Assembly: GCA_963797115.1 (NCBI GenBank)
Contig: CAWCOH010000001.1
Span: 2,790,001 to 2,854,000 of the forward strand
DNA: 64,000 bases
Origin: AP-15 sp963797115
GTDB lineage: Bacteria > Pseudomonadota > Alphaproteobacteria > ATCC43930 > CGMCC-115725
Direction of reading: 5' to 3'
Both the position numbers and the translations under genes were made by a program. Every line of letters begins with the position of its first letter. Within the stretch, counting starts at the first letter, position 1. This document shows positions 45,296 to 55,023 of the stretch, piece by piece. Under the pieces are notes generated by a model. That model did no database searches, was not told the DNA's origin, and saw nothing but the letters and a program-made list of their open reading frames with translations.

Positions 45296-45934
45296 TCAGA
45301 GCTCCTCGTATTCGGTGCGGAACAGGGCCGTCGGGCTATCCGGCACCAGTAGGTGGTTCAGGTGGAACTCGTAGACCCGGCCTCGGTCGATCTCGGGCGG
45401 TGAGTAGGGGAACGCGACGCCCGAGATCAACCCGTGCCATTTGAGGATCGGGTTGTGCACCGCGAGGTGTGAGAGGCTCGTCGCGATCGTGCGAGACAGG
45501 TCCTGCAACTCGCTGATCACGTCCCATAGAATGAAGGCCTCGTAGCCCCCGACACCGCCGGCGATGTGGCGTTGCGGCTCCAGCGCGACCATGACGCCGT
45601 CGCGGCCGTAGACGCGGTGACGATTTCGTACGCGCGTTCGCCGACCGTGTTGCCGATGCGCGTCCTGATGCTGTCGTCGAGTTGCCCGAGCCAGCTGTCG
45701 ATCTGCGCCAGTATGATCAGAGGGATGCCGGGCTTGCCTGGCGCGCGTCATCATGATCTCGGTGTCGCGCTTGACCGCTGCGGCGGAGAACATGCAGGTC
45801 CCGGTGGCAAGCGGACCGGGGCCGGGGTCAGTGCTGCCGGCGTCGCAACCAAATATCCGGGCGCCAAGCGAAATCGCCTCGTCGAGCGTCTTGGCGCGAA
45901 ATCCCGTCGCCGAGACCAGCGGAAACGATGCCAT
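45296..45934 (-). pseudogene. AtuA-family (DUF1446) protein, internally deleted
   Basis: MASFPLVSATGFRAKTLDEA, then FGCDAGSTDPGPGPLATGTC, is a typical AtuA-family N-terminus. Frame changes near 45735 and 45600 (native reading there: QIDSWLGQLDDSIRTRIGNT) and a large deletion of the middle follow; GRDGVMVALEPQ and VAFPYSPPEIDRGRVYEFHL are the C-terminal part. About 213 codons remain of roughly 450. The family acts in acyclic terpene/methyl-branched acid catabolism. Confidence 0.78.
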
Positions 45935-46158
45935 CGCTACGCTCCTCGATCGCTGTTGCGAGCGGAGGATTTCGCTTGCCTCCTAGTTGCGAAACCTCGG
46001 GCATAGCCGGCTGTCTCTGGGCGAGGCATCGGTTCACAATATGGTCGACCCCTCCCCAACGGCCGCGAGCGAGACTTGCCCAGCCGCGTGCTGCTGGGCG
46101 CGACACCTACGAAACCGAAGCGCCGCGCCGACGACCACGGTGCGTGAGGAGGCGAGCG
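45935..46158. other. Divergent intergenic region
   Basis: Between AtuA (minus) and the methyltransferase (plus); no gene recognised. Confidence 0.5.
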
Positions 46159-46851
46159 ATGCCGCTTAGAGCCATCATACATTCAATGATCCTACAGACG
46201 GCGGGAGCGCTGACGCTGTCGGCCTTGCTGATGTTCCTGCCGGCCGGGACGTTCGCGTGGCCGCAAGGGTGGCTATTCCTGGCGCTGTTCTTCGGGTTGA
46301 GCCAGGCGATGGGGCTGTGGCTGCTGCGGACGGATCCGGCGCTGTTGGCGGCGCGGATGAGGTCGCCGCTATCGGGCGACCAAGCGCCACGGGACCGGGC
46401 GGTGATTGTGGCGATCCTTGCCTGCTTCGTGGCGTGGCTGGTTTTCATGGCTCTGGATGCCAAGCGGTTCGGCTGGTCGCACGCGCCGGTCTGGGCGCAG
46501 CTGATGGGCGCGGTGCTGATCGTCGCGGCCTTCTGGGGATGGATGGAGGTGCTGCGGGCGAACAGCTTTGCCGCCACGACAATTCAGCTCCAAGCCGAGC
46601 GGGGCCAGACGGTGATCAGCAGCGGACCGTACGCGCTGGTACGGCACCCGATGTATGCCTTCGCCCTGTTCCTGATGGTCGGCGCGCCGCTGATGCTGGG
46701 ATCGCTGTGGGGGTTGGCGTGGCTCGGCCTGTTCCTTCCCCTGCTAGCCGCCCGGGTGCTGGGCGAGGAGGCGATGCTGACGGCGGGGCTGGAGGGCTAC
46801 GCCGACTACGCGCGCCGGGTGCGCTTCCGGCTGGTCCCGGGCATCTGGTGA
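46159..46851 (+). CDS. Isoprenylcysteine carboxyl methyltransferase-family membrane protein
   Basis: 230 residues, ATG at 46159 preceded by AGGAGG. Four or five hydrophobic segments and the motif SSGPYALVRHPMYAFALFLM, the SAM-binding signature of the ICMT/PEMT (NnrU-like) family, followed by EEAMLTAGLEGYADYARRV with the conserved E-x(n)-Y-x-x-Y pattern. Bacterial members methylate small lipophilic substrates or are uncharacterised. Intact; not obviously in an operon. Confidence 0.88.
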   Translation: MPLRAIIHSMILQTAGALTLSALLMFLPAGTFAWPQGWLFLALFFGLSQAMGLWLLRTDPALLAARMRSPLSGDQAPRDRAVIVAILACFVAWLVFMALDAKRFGWSHAPVWAQLMGAVLIVAAFWGWMEVLRANSFAATTIQLQAERGQTVISSGPYALVRHPMYAFALFLMVGAPLMLGSLWGLAWLGLFLPLLAARVLGEEAMLTAGLEGYADYARRVRFRLVPGIW

Positions 46852-47165
46852 CCCGGCCTGCGGTGGCGGCGGCTCTCGCTCATAGGTTTACGGCTTCTCC
46901 GCGTGGACCACTCACTCGATGGCCATAATTGCCAGGGTCCGCCCCGTCGGCGCGGCGTAGCGCCGGGTCAGGTCGTCGTACAACCGAGATCCTCCACCAG
47001 GCTCCAGCCGTATGCCCTCAGCCAATCGGCAACCCGTCCGGCGCTAGTTCAAATCACCAGACGCCGGGCGGACGTAGCGGTTGTAGAGGCGCGCCTGGCC
47101 CGCGAGGTCGCTGCCGTCAACGACGTCCTGGCGCCACCCTCCTTGATCCGATCGGGTGACGTCGG
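46852..47165. other. Intergenic stretch, no gene recognised
   Basis: No recognisable product in any frame. Confidence 0.5.
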
Positions 47166-48734
47166 TCAATGGCCGTTGGGGGGCATCTTTACACGCTCAG
47201 TCACCACCGCGCAACGGCTCAATTGCGCCGGAACCGGACGGTCGCCGACCTCCTCGTGCGGTCCCGGTTCGACCCTCAGAGACGTTGGGCGCACCCGGCT
47301 GCGGGCCTGGGGCCGTCGCCACCTCACCCCCGTCCTCGCGACCTCGGCCGTGAGCCCGAACGCTTTCGACAGCTGCCCTGCGAACGCGATGGTCGTCAGG
47401 TCCTCCAGGTGCGGCCCGATGAATTGAACGCCGATCGGCAGGCCAGCGCGGGTGCGGCCAATTGGGGCGGCGGTGGCCGGCAGGTGCGGGACGCAGGCGA
47501 TCAGCGGCCAGGCGTGCTGCGGGGCGTAAGGCCTTTCGACGTCGTCGATCAGGAGGGTCCGGTTCAGGCCCGGCCACGGGTCCGGCTCGGGGAAGTGGGG
47601 AAAGGCCGGCGTGGCGTAGCAGGGCGCGATGACCAGGTCGAAGGCCTCGAAGAAGGCGTCCCACCGCCGCCGCAGAGCCTCCTTCGCCGTGATCGCGTCG
47701 TAGTGGTCCTTGGCCGTCGGCGTAGGCGGCGACACGCCCGCGCCGGGCCTGAGGGCCTTGCCGATCCGCGTGAAGGTCTCCGCCACGGTATGGGTCTCCG
47801 CCAGGGAAGGCAGAAGCTCGCTATCGCACGACACCTTGGTCCCTTCCCGTTCCAGCCCCGTCGCCAAGTCGTCGATCGAGGTGAGGATCTCGCCGTCGAC
47901 CGCCGCCGTCGGGTGCCGGGTCAGGATGAACACGCGATAATCGGCCAGCCGATCGTGCCTCGGCGACGGCAGGGCCAGCCGCCAAGCTTTGGCGGCCTGT
48001 CCTTCCGGTCCGGCCAGTACGCCGAGGGCCAGCGCCAGGTCGCCCGCCGTGCGCGCCATCGGCCCCGCCGCCGCCCAACCGTAATCTGCCACGATCCCGC
48101 CGCCCGGCGGCCCATGCCCTTCAAGCGAGATGACGCCGACCGAGCTGCGGTGCCCGAAGACGCCGCAAAAGGCCGCCGGTACGCGGATGGAGCCGCCCGC
48201 GTCGCCCCCGAGTTCAAGCGGGACCATGCCCGCCGCCAGCGCCGCCGCCGACCCGCCGGAGGAGCCGCCGGGCGACCGCGTCAGGTCGTGCGGATTGTTG
48301 GTTCGGCCATAGATCGGGTTGTCGGTCTGATAGTCCGCGAGGCCCGCCGGCACATTGGTCTTGCCGAGGATCACGGCGCCAGCCGCCGTCAGCCGCCGAA
48401 CCGCCGCCGCATCCTGCGTGGGCCGATAGTCCCTGGCGAACTTGAGTCCGAAAGTAGTCGGCAGCCTGGCGGGATTGAAGCACTCCTTCACCGTCATGGG
48501 CACGCCGGCCAGCGGCAGGTCTGCGCCCGCCGCCATCGCTCGGTCGACCTGCCGAGCCTCATCGCACGCTCGGTCAAAATCCCGCACCACCACCGCATTA
48601 ATCAGCTCGTCCAGAGCCTCGATCCGCGCGATCGCCGCCTCGGTCAACTCCAGCGCGCTAACGGTCCTCGCCCGCACCGCTGCCGCGAGCTCGCCTGCGC
48701 TCGCCAAGGCCAGCTCGACGTTCGATTTCTGCAT
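47166..48734 (-). CDS. Amidase (amidase signature family)
   Basis: 522 residues; start MQKSNVELALASAGELAAAV at 48734, six bases after GGAGG (an open frame continues upstream but is not conserved). The catalytic triad is visible: Lys in GVPMTVKECF, cis-Ser in SPGGSSGGSAAAL and nucleophile Ser in GGDAGGSIRVPAAF. Hydrolyses an amide to acid and ammonia. The last 50-55 residues (after ARTGVRW) are arginine/proline-rich and unlike amidases, so a late frameshift may have replaced the native C-terminus. Confidence 0.9.
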   Translation of the reverse strand: MQKSNVELALASAGELAAAVRARTVSALELTEAAIARIEALDELINAVVVRDFDRACDEARQVDRAMAAGADLPLAGVPMTVKECFNPARLPTTFGLKFARDYRPTQDAAAVRRLTAAGAVILGKTNVPAGLADYQTDNPIYGRTNNPHDLTRSPGGSSGGSAAALAAGMVPLELGGDAGGSIRVPAAFCGVFGHRSSVGVISLEGHGPPGGGIVADYGWAAAGPMARTAGDLALALGVLAGPEGQAAKAWRLALPSPRHDRLADYRVFILTRHPTAAVDGEILTSIDDLATGLEREGTKVSCDSELLPSLAETHTVAETFTRIGKALRPGAGVSPPTPTAKDHYDAITAKEALRRRWDAFFEAFDLVIAPCYATPAFPHFPEPDPWPGLNRTLLIDDVERPYAPQHAWPLIACVPHLPATAAPIGRTRAGLPIGVQFIGPHLEDLTTIAFAGQLSKAFGLTAEVARTGVRWRRPQARSRVRPTSLRVEPGPHEEVGDRPVPAQLSRCAVVTERVKMPPNGH

Positions 48735-48964
48735 TCCGTCCTCCGCTGCTGAGGGCTCCACAGGGTGCGCATAACAACGCCGCCGGCAATTCTTGAACTG
48801 AACTCTTTCGACCCGATGTCTTATCCAGCTGGGCTGAGCGGATGATGCCACGCCGTCGACGTCCGTTTCCCACCCGACCCGGCCAATTCCCGAGCGACAT
48901 CTTAATGATCGCATAGGGTAACTGCTGTCCTTCGCAACGGTAGCGTATTGGCGGGTCTATCGCG

Positions 48965-49789
48965 TCAGCTTCGGGCGCCCGCAGTGAGGGGCCAGCCGAT
49001 CCAGTTGCACAGGGCCTCGCCCATGACCAAGTCGAGGTCGCGGCCCTTCAGCCACGGCAGTTCCTCGGTGAACAAGGTCACGCATTGCCGCCAGGAGCAA
49101 GGCATCCGGGTGATGTCCGTGCCCCAGAACATCCGCACGGGACCGAACGCGTCGAAACATCGATGCAGGTGCGGATGCAGGCTGCGGAAAGGATACTCGT
49201 CCTCGGCGTAGCCGGCCTGCCCGGTCGCCTTGACCGCCACGTTCGGGTATTTGGCCAGAGCCAGCAATTCCGGCTGGAACCGATAGGCCGCCTCGCCCTT
49301 GCTGGCGCGCGGCACGCCCATGTGATCGACGATCAGCTTCAAGCCGGGGTGGCGCTCGGCAATCTTGCCGAGGGTCGGCAGGAACATCGCCGCACCGAGC
49401 GACACCGGTATTTGGGCGCGCTCGGCCGCGGGCCACAGCCAGTCGAGCGTGCCGTCGGTGAACCAGGATTGCGGGTGCCGCTCGTTGGTATAGAAGCGCA
49501 GGCCGAGCATGCCCGTGCGCTCCTTCCACTGCGCGACGAGGTCTCGGCCGTTCGGGTCGTCGAGATAGAACCAGCCCATGATCGCGAAGCGGTCGGGGTA
49601 TTTGCGCACCGCTTCAACCGCCAGCTCGTTCGAGTCCGGGTCCCACAGCACCGGGTGAATCAATGCCCGGTCGACGCCGGCGGCATCCATGCCGGCGATC
49701 GCCTCTTCGGCCGAATAGGGCTCCTGACGATGGTGCGGTGACGGCGTGCCCTTTTCCCAGAGATGAATCTGTGCGTCGACGATCAACAT
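48965..49789 (-). CDS. Amidohydrolase family protein (TIM-barrel, Amidohydro_2)
   Basis: 274 residues, start at 49789 with GAAGGA upstream. MLIVDAQIHLWEKG gives the DxQxH/HxW start, then VDHMGVP near residue 165 and FWGTDITRMP near 235 (metal Asp), typical of the Amidohydro_2 group that includes lactonases and decarboxylases of aromatic catabolism. A second member of the family lies 860 bases further on the same strand. Intact; substrate unknown. Confidence 0.9.
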   Translation of the reverse strand: MLIVDAQIHLWEKGTPSPHHRQEPYSAEEAIAGMDAAGVDRALIHPVLWDPDSNELAVEAVRKYPDRFAIMGWFYLDDPNGRDLVAQWKERTGMLGLRFYTNERHPQSWFTDGTLDWLWPAAERAQIPVSLGAAMFLPTLGKIAERHPGLKLIVDHMGVPRASKGEAAYRFQPELLALAKYPNVAVKATGQAGYAEDEYPFRSLHPHLHRCFDAFGPVRMFWGTDITRMPCSWRQCVTLFTEELPWLKGRDLDLVMGEALCNWIGWPLTAGARS

Positions 49790-49938
49790 TGGTCCGTTCC
49801 TTCTGCGTGAATAGTCAAGGTGCCGGCAACCCGCATCCCTGATACAGGCTGCCCGTAATTCTTGCTACTGCGGACTGTCGGAAAGCTGACCCCGGCCACA
49901 CGCCTCGTGACCTGCTGACCGACGAAAGGACGACGCTG

Positions 49939-50568
49939 ATGTTCAGGCTCTACTACGCTCCAGGCACCTGCGCGCTGGCGACGCACATCGCGCTCGAAGA
50001 GGCCGGCGCACCCTATGAGGCGGTGCCGGTCGATTTCGGTTCGCAGGCCCAGAGAAGCCCCGAATACCTCGCGATAAACCCGAAAGGGCGGGTTCCCGTG
50101 CTGGTGACCGAAAATGGCACGCTCACCGAAACTCCTGGATTGCTGTTCTTCGTGGCGCAGCGTTTTCCGAAGGCAGAACTCGCGCCGCTCTCGGATCCGT
50201 TCGCCCTGGCGCAGGTGCAGGAGTTCAACAGCTATCTCTGCTCGACCGTGCACGTCGCGCATGCGCATGGCAGGCGGGGCGCGCGGTGGGCGGACGATGC
50301 CGCGGCGATCGATGCGATGAAGCGCAAGGAGCCCGCAACGATGACGGAATGCTTCGAGCTGATCGAGCGCAAATTGCTTAAGGGTCCGTGGGTCATGGGC
50401 GAATAGTACACGATCTGCGACCCGTACCTGTTCACGATCGGGACCTGGATCGAAGGCGACGGGGTCGACACGAGCAAATTGCCGCGCGTCATGAAGCACC
50501 GCAAAGGCATGCTGGCGCGCCCCGCGGTGCAAAGAGCCGTGGCCGTTGAAGGAACTCAAATCTCATAG
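49939..50568 (+). pseudogene. Glutathione S-transferase, in-frame nonsense codon
   Basis: MFRLYYAPGTCALATHIALE starts a thioredoxin-fold N-terminal domain, with NPKGRVPVLVTENGTLTETP as the glutathione gamma-glutamyl contact region. At codon 156 a TAG (50404-50406) interrupts PWVMGE-YTICDPYLFTIG, where CAG is expected; the same frame then continues to IS and a stop at 50568. One C-to-T change would therefore be the only lesion in a 209-codon gene. It conjugates or isomerises electrophiles using glutathione and may have served the neighbouring catabolic genes. Confidence 0.85.
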
Positions 50569-50646
50569 ATTGGGGCTGTATACCGTTTTCGCGCCAGACT
50601 CTTGGCGGCTGTCGCGTCCGAAAGGAGCGGCAACCGCTACCGCGAT

Positions 50647-51813
50647 CTACGCGAGACGGTAGACGCGCTTTGCCGTGCCGCTGAACAGCTTGGCCTTTTC
50701 GTCGGCCGAGTAGCCGGCAGCCAGCCATTTGAAGGCGTTCCACAGGACGGCGTAGCTCGAACTGACGCCGTCCGGCGGGAAGTTGCTCTCGAACATGCCG
50801 CGGTCGGGCCCGAACGCCGCTATGCAGGTCTCGATATAGGGCTGGTAGGCGCGCGCCAACTCCTCCGAGGAAGGCGGCGTCTCGCGCGTGTGGAAGTCGA
50901 ACATCCCGAACAGCATGCCGAGCCCGCCGAGCTTGACGACGACGTTCTGACACTTGCCGAGTTCAACGATGCCGGCCTTCCACGCCGCGAAAGTCTCCTG
51001 CTTCTTGTCCGCGTACGGGCCGATGCCGAGCGGTCCGCCGACATGGTTCAGGATGATCGTCGTTTGCGGGAAGGCGCGCGCCAGATCCGCCAGCTCCATC
51101 AGCTGAGGGTGGTACAGCCAAGCCTCGAAGGTCAGGTTGAGCGGCGCCAGCCGAGCGAACCCAGCCCGCCAGGTGGCATCCGCCGTCTGGCCCTTCGGCG
51201 AGTTGGTGCGGCCGCGTGAGAACGTTTCGCTCGGGTCCCACACCACCGAATGGCGAATCCCGCGGAAGCGGCCGTCACCGGCGGTGATTTCCGCCTCCAG
51301 CACGCGCGCCACGCCGTCGCCGAGACGCAAATCGGCGTGCCCGACAATGCCGGCACACAGCCGGCTCTTGCCGAACTGTCCGCTGGCGCTCATCGCCGAT
51401 GTCCCGTTGACGAATTCGATTTCGCCGACCGGCTTCATTTCCGCCGGCCCATCGGAGCGGTACATCGAGCCGCATTCGACAAAGACACTTTGCGTGATGT
51501 TGTGACCGCTGCCGGTGTCGGCGAGCAGCTGGTCGAGCAGATACCGGTGCCCGTTACGGTCCCACAGATGATGGTGCGGATCGACGATCTCGAGCGCCGG
51601 CTCCAGGACTTCCTCTTTCCGCTGCGCCCACCATGCCGGATCGCCATAACGCGCTCGGGGCGGAGCGTTGCCGGGCACGGCCACCGAGCGTGCGGTGCCG
51701 GTTTGACCCTGTATAGGGGTCGGGCGAAGTACCGCACCACCAAGCACTCCCGCCGTTCCGACCAGCATCGTGCGTCGCAATACTGAACGAGGGCGAACCG
51801 TCTTCTCAGTCAT
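50647..51813 (-). CDS. Exported amidohydrolase-family protein
   Basis: 388 residues, start at 51813 with GAGGAAAGG upstream. The N-terminus RPRSVLRRTMLVGTAGVLGG has a twin-arginine-like signal, so it is probably periplasmic via Tat. LEIVDPHHHLWDRNGHRYLL gives the HxH metal site, TIILNHVGGPLG and GMFESNFPPDG the later metal residues of the Amidohydro_2 fold. Likely a lactonase or hydrolase of a catabolic route. Intact. Confidence 0.88.
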   Translation of the reverse strand: MTEKTVRPRSVLRRTMLVGTAGVLGGAVLRPTPIQGQTGTARSVAVPGNAPPRARYGDPAWWAQRKEEVLEPALEIVDPHHHLWDRNGHRYLLDQLLADTGSGHNITQSVFVECGSMYRSDGPAEMKPVGEIEFVNGTSAMSASGQFGKSRLCAGIVGHADLRLGDGVARVLEAEITAGDGRFRGIRHSVVWDPSETFSRGRTNSPKGQTADATWRAGFARLAPLNLTFEAWLYHPQLMELADLARAFPQTTIILNHVGGPLGIGPYADKKQETFAAWKAGIVELGKCQNVVVKLGGLGMLFGMFDFHTRETPPSSEELARAYQPYIETCIAAFGPDRGMFESNFPPDGVSSSYAVLWNAFKWLAAGYSADEKAKLFSGTAKRVYRLA

Positions 51814-51966
51814 CGCCTTTCCTCCAAGCTTTTTCTGAATCGAACCAGCCGGCGCTGCGGCTGATCAGGGCCACTCTACACGACCGGCATTGACTGGCAT
51901 TCATTTTTGCCGCCGGGTGCACCCGTTCTCGAACAGCGGGCGATCGAGTGGCGCGAGCGACCAAGC

Positions 51967-52764
51967 CTAGTACGGGCGGCGGTCGAGTGGCGCGTGGGGC
52001 TGCTCCAGACCGTCCACTGGAATGTTACGGCCATTGATCCAGTCGGAGCGCGGCGAGGCGATGAACACGATCACATCCGCAACCTCTTCGGCGGTGCCGA
52101 GGCGGCCCATCGGAAAGCCATGGCGGACGTAATCATCGAAGTACCCAGGGTTGGCGAGGCGGTAGCGGTCCCAACCATTGCCCTCGACCAATATAGACCC
52201 CGGCGAGACGGTGTTGACCCGGATGCCGTATGGCACGAATTCCAGCGCCCACCGCTCGGTCTCGAAGATCAGCGCCGCTTTGGCCGCGCCGTATTGGCCC
52301 GACATCGCGAGCTGCGGCGACCAGCCGGAGATCGATGCGACGTTGATGACCGCAGCTCCTGCGCGTCCCTTCATGTACGGCAGGGTCAGGCGCATCATTC
52401 GCACGGTCTGGATCAGGTTCCGCTCCAGCGCACCGCGCCAGTCGTCATCGGTGCTGTCGACGATACGCGCCCCGCCGCCGCCACCGCCGACATTGTTGAC
52501 CAAAATGTCGATACCGCCGTAGGCCGCGACGGTGGCCTCGATCAGCCGGTGGGCGTCATCGGGATTTCCGACATCGCAGGCGTGAGCCGCAACTTCAGCG
52601 CCGGTCGCACGCAAAGCCCCTTCCGCATCTCGCAGCTGCTCGGTCGAGCGTGCCGACAGCATTACCCGGCAGCCCTCGGTGGCAAATGCTTTGGCGGTCG
52701 CCAGCCCGATACCTCGGCTCGAACCGGTAACCAGGGCCGCCTTGCCGGTCAATTCGAGATCCAC
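51967..52764 (-). CDS. SDR-family oxidoreductase
   Basis: 265 residues, GTG start at 52764 with GGAGGGAG upstream. NAD(P)-binding TGSSRGIGLA, NNVGGGGGG (NNAG equivalent), catalytic Ser in INVASISGWSP and Tyr-x-x-x-Lys in YGAAKAALIF; the C-terminal GRNIPVDGL is the usual end segment. It oxidises or reduces an alcohol/carbonyl. It lies 21 bases from the next gene on the same strand, so it is probably co-transcribed with the two deacetylase-like genes. Intact. Confidence 0.93.
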   Translation of the reverse strand: MDLELTGKAALVTGSSRGIGLATAKAFATEGCRVMLSARSTEQLRDAEGALRATGAEVAAHACDVGNPDDAHRLIEATVAAYGGIDILVNNVGGGGGGARIVDSTDDDWRGALERNLIQTVRMMRLTLPYMKGRAGAAVINVASISGWSPQLAMSGQYGAAKAALIFETERWALEFVPYGIRVNTVSPGSILVEGNGWDRYRLANPGYFDDYVRHGFPMGRLGTAEEVADVIVFIASPRSDWINGRNIPVDGLEQPHAPLDRRPY

Positions 52765-52785
52765 AGCGCTGTCTCCCTCCGCGCC

Positions 52786-53685
52786 TTACCCTAATACACG
52801 AGTTTTGCGTTCAGCGATCGAGGACTTCACCTGGTCGTAGTAGTTGGCGAGATAATACTCGGCAATATCGTCGGCGGTGGTGGCCCAGACACCCTCATGC
52901 CCGAGGATGTAGCTCAGCGCCTCGTCGAGGTGTCTGGCCGCATTCGGCCGGCCGATGTTGTGCGGGTGCAGCGACAGACACATGACGCGTCCATTCTCCG
53001 CACCCTCGCGGTAGAGCGTGTCAAATTGGTCTTTGATCATCTGCTGGAAGTAATCCGCCTCGCGGTTCCAGGCGAGTATGCCGGCGTCGTTGGTCTGGCC
53101 GGTATAGGGGACGAAAATGAATTTCTGGCCGCCGCGGACATTGATCGGCCAAGGCTGGTCGTCGATGATCCATGACGTGTGGTAGAGACAGCCCGCCTCG
53201 GCCATAAGATCGTCCGTCCGCACCGTGTAGCCCGCCCCGCCGCCGAGCCGCCCCTTCAAGCGCTTGCCGGTCATCTCTTTGAGATGGGTGATGAAGTCCT
53301 GCCAATAGGCCCGCTCCTGCTCCTCGGTCAGGTCGTAAATCGGCCGGCTATTGTAGAGGCCGTGGGCCATGTAGTCCCAATCGGCGGCGATCATCGCGTC
53401 CTTGATCTCGGGGAAGTGGTCGAGGATCTCGAGGTTCAGGCAGCAGCAGGCGCGCAGCTTGTGCTTGTTCAGCACGTCGAGCATGCGCCAGAAACCGACG
53501 CGGTTGCCGTAATCCATGCGGGAGTAGTGCGGGATGTCGGGCTGGGTCGGCCGGTTCTCCGGTAGGTACTCGAAGAACTCCATGTTAGGGGCGACCCAGA
53601 ACGCGACGCGCGCATTGTTCGGCCATTTGATGATCGGACGATCATTGATCGGGGCATAGTCGAAGCGCCCGGGTGCGAGCGTCAT
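52786..53685 (-). CDS. Polysaccharide deacetylase / allantoinase-like protein (1)
   Basis: 299 residues from MTLAPGRFDYAPIND at 53685 (GGAG upstream; an ATG at 53709 is possible). Members of this NodB-fold subfamily (PuuE allantoinase-like) start with RVAFWVAPNMEFFEYLP and contain DYMAHGLYNSRPI (metal His) and CLSLHPHNIGRPN (late His motif). They hydrolyse C-N bonds in rings or N-acyl groups. The next gene upstream is a homologue, so they may form a hetero-oligomer or act on related substrates. Intact. Confidence 0.88.
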   Translation of the reverse strand: MTLAPGRFDYAPINDRPIIKWPNNARVAFWVAPNMEFFEYLPENRPTQPDIPHYSRMDYGNRVGFWRMLDVLNKHKLRACCCLNLEILDHFPEIKDAMIAADWDYMAHGLYNSRPIYDLTEEQERAYWQDFITHLKEMTGKRLKGRLGGGAGYTVRTDDLMAEAGCLYHTSWIIDDQPWPINVRGGQKFIFVPYTGQTNDAGILAWNREADYFQQMIKDQFDTLYREGAENGRVMCLSLHPHNIGRPNAARHLDEALSYILGHEGVWATTADDIAEYYLANYYDQVKSSIAERKTRVLG

Positions 53686-53728
53686 TGGATCGTCTCCATT
53701 CGCCTGCAATTCAAATGAGGTCCAGCCG

Positions 53729-54658
53729 CTAGGCCGAAAGCGACTTGAACCAGTCGATAATCTGGCCGCCGGTGGCCTTCCACACGCCCTGGCGGCCGCA
53801 GATGTGACCCAGCACCTCGTCGAGATGCCGGATGCGCCAGGGCTGGCCCATGATCCACGGGTGAAGATGCAGCACCATCAGTCGCCCGGTGGCGGCACCG
53901 TCGGCATAGAGCCCGTCGAACCACTCGCGCCACAAGAGGTTGACTTCGTTGATCGTACGCCGGCCGTGCAGGTGGATGTAGTTGTCGTCGAGATAGGCGT
54001 TGACGCCGAGTGAGTAGAGATCGCCGGTCTTCGGCGTCATCCGGTAGGGTTGCTCGTCATTGCCCCAATCGCAGACGTAGCAAATGCCTTCGGCGGCGAG
54101 CAGGTTGGGGGTGTTCGGCGTCTCCTGGAAATCGGGGCCGGACCAGCCGACGGGACGCGTACCAGTCGCCCGCTCGACCGCCGCGATCGAGGCGCGGATA
54201 TATTCGAGCTCATCGTCTTCGGACATGCCGATGTGGATGATGCGCCGGCGCGACAGCCCGTGCGCGATGAACTCGGCGCCGCGTCTCTGGCCTTCCTTGA
54301 CGAGCGTTGGATAATGGTCGGCCACCGCCTTGTCGAGTGCCAGGGTCGGCTTGACGCCGTACTTGTCCAGGATGGCGAGGATACGAAAAATCCCGACCCT
54401 GTTGCCGTATTCATGGTTGCCGTAGCCGCCGATGTCGGGGAATTGCGGCTGGTTACCGGTCCACATCCCCTCGGGACCGCCCATCGGACTTACCGCCACC
54501 GGCGTCCCGGCCGGCACCTCCCAATCCCAATGCTCCAGGTTGACGATGACCGCCAGGGCGACGCGAGCGTTGTGCGGCCACCTGAGAATGGGGCGCGTTA
54601 CAATGGGGGACCAGGGATAAAAGTCCTGGTCCATGCCGTAGGTTCGTTTCGCGGGCAT
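53729..54658 (-). CDS. Polysaccharide deacetylase / allantoinase-like protein (2)
   Basis: 309 residues from MPAKRTYGMDQDFYPWSP at 54658, with GGAGGG nine bases upstream. VALAVIVNLEHWDWEVP, GAEFIAHGLSRRRIIH and LMVLHLHPWIMGQPWRI are the counterparts of the motifs in the preceding homologue, with which it shares the IRHLDEVLGHICGRQGVW ending. Probably the first gene of a minus-strand operon: deacetylase 2, deacetylase 1, SDR. Intact. Confidence 0.88.
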   Translation of the reverse strand: MPAKRTYGMDQDFYPWSPIVTRPILRWPHNARVALAVIVNLEHWDWEVPAGTPVAVSPMGGPEGMWTGNQPQFPDIGGYGNHEYGNRVGIFRILAILDKYGVKPTLALDKAVADHYPTLVKEGQRRGAEFIAHGLSRRRIIHIGMSEDDELEYIRASIAAVERATGTRPVGWSGPDFQETPNTPNLLAAEGICYVCDWGNDEQPYRMTPKTGDLYSLGVNAYLDDNYIHLHGRRTINEVNLLWREWFDGLYADGAATGRLMVLHLHPWIMGQPWRIRHLDEVLGHICGRQGVWKATGGQIIDWFKSLSA

Positions 54659-54739
54659 CGCTTCCCTCCTCGCGACGGCAATTAGGCGTGTCAACGGACC
54701 TGATATGGTGGCTATCGGAACACAGGGGAGGACGACGGG

Positions 54740-54896
54740 ATGGCGTACTACATACTCTTCGATCTACGCCCCCTGCACATGTTCTTTGAGCCGGCCGAGT
54801 GGAGGGAAAAAAGGCGCCGCGGTTCACGAGAATCGTCGACCCAGAGGTGATCGCACAACTAGAGGCAATCAAGGCCCGGGTGTATCCGAACCCCTA
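54740..54896 (+). pseudogene. Small hypothetical gene, frameshifted
   Basis: MAYYILFDLRPLHMFFEPAE starts at 54740 after GGGAGGA; an indel near 54810 moves the frame to PRFTRIVDPEVIAQLEAIKA and a stop at 54896. If repaired it would encode about 52 residues. Not recognised. Confidence 0.4.
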
Positions 54897-55023
54897 GCAG
54901 CTTCCAACGATTGCTCTGGTATCGCCTTGAAGCCGTTTCGCCGCCATGACAGGTTTCTGGCCGCACCCAGATTTAGAGGCGGCGCCGTCGATCTCGGACG
55001 GTGTTTTTAGCGCAACTGCCCGT

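Noticed and set aside
47169..48752. Plus-strand open frame of 527 codons
   Set aside because: Antisense to the amidase gene, which carries the full catalytic triad; the product is a GC-driven arginine-rich artefact.
51907..52794. Plus-strand open frame of 295 codons
   Set aside because: Antisense to the SDR gene with complete cofactor and active-site motifs.
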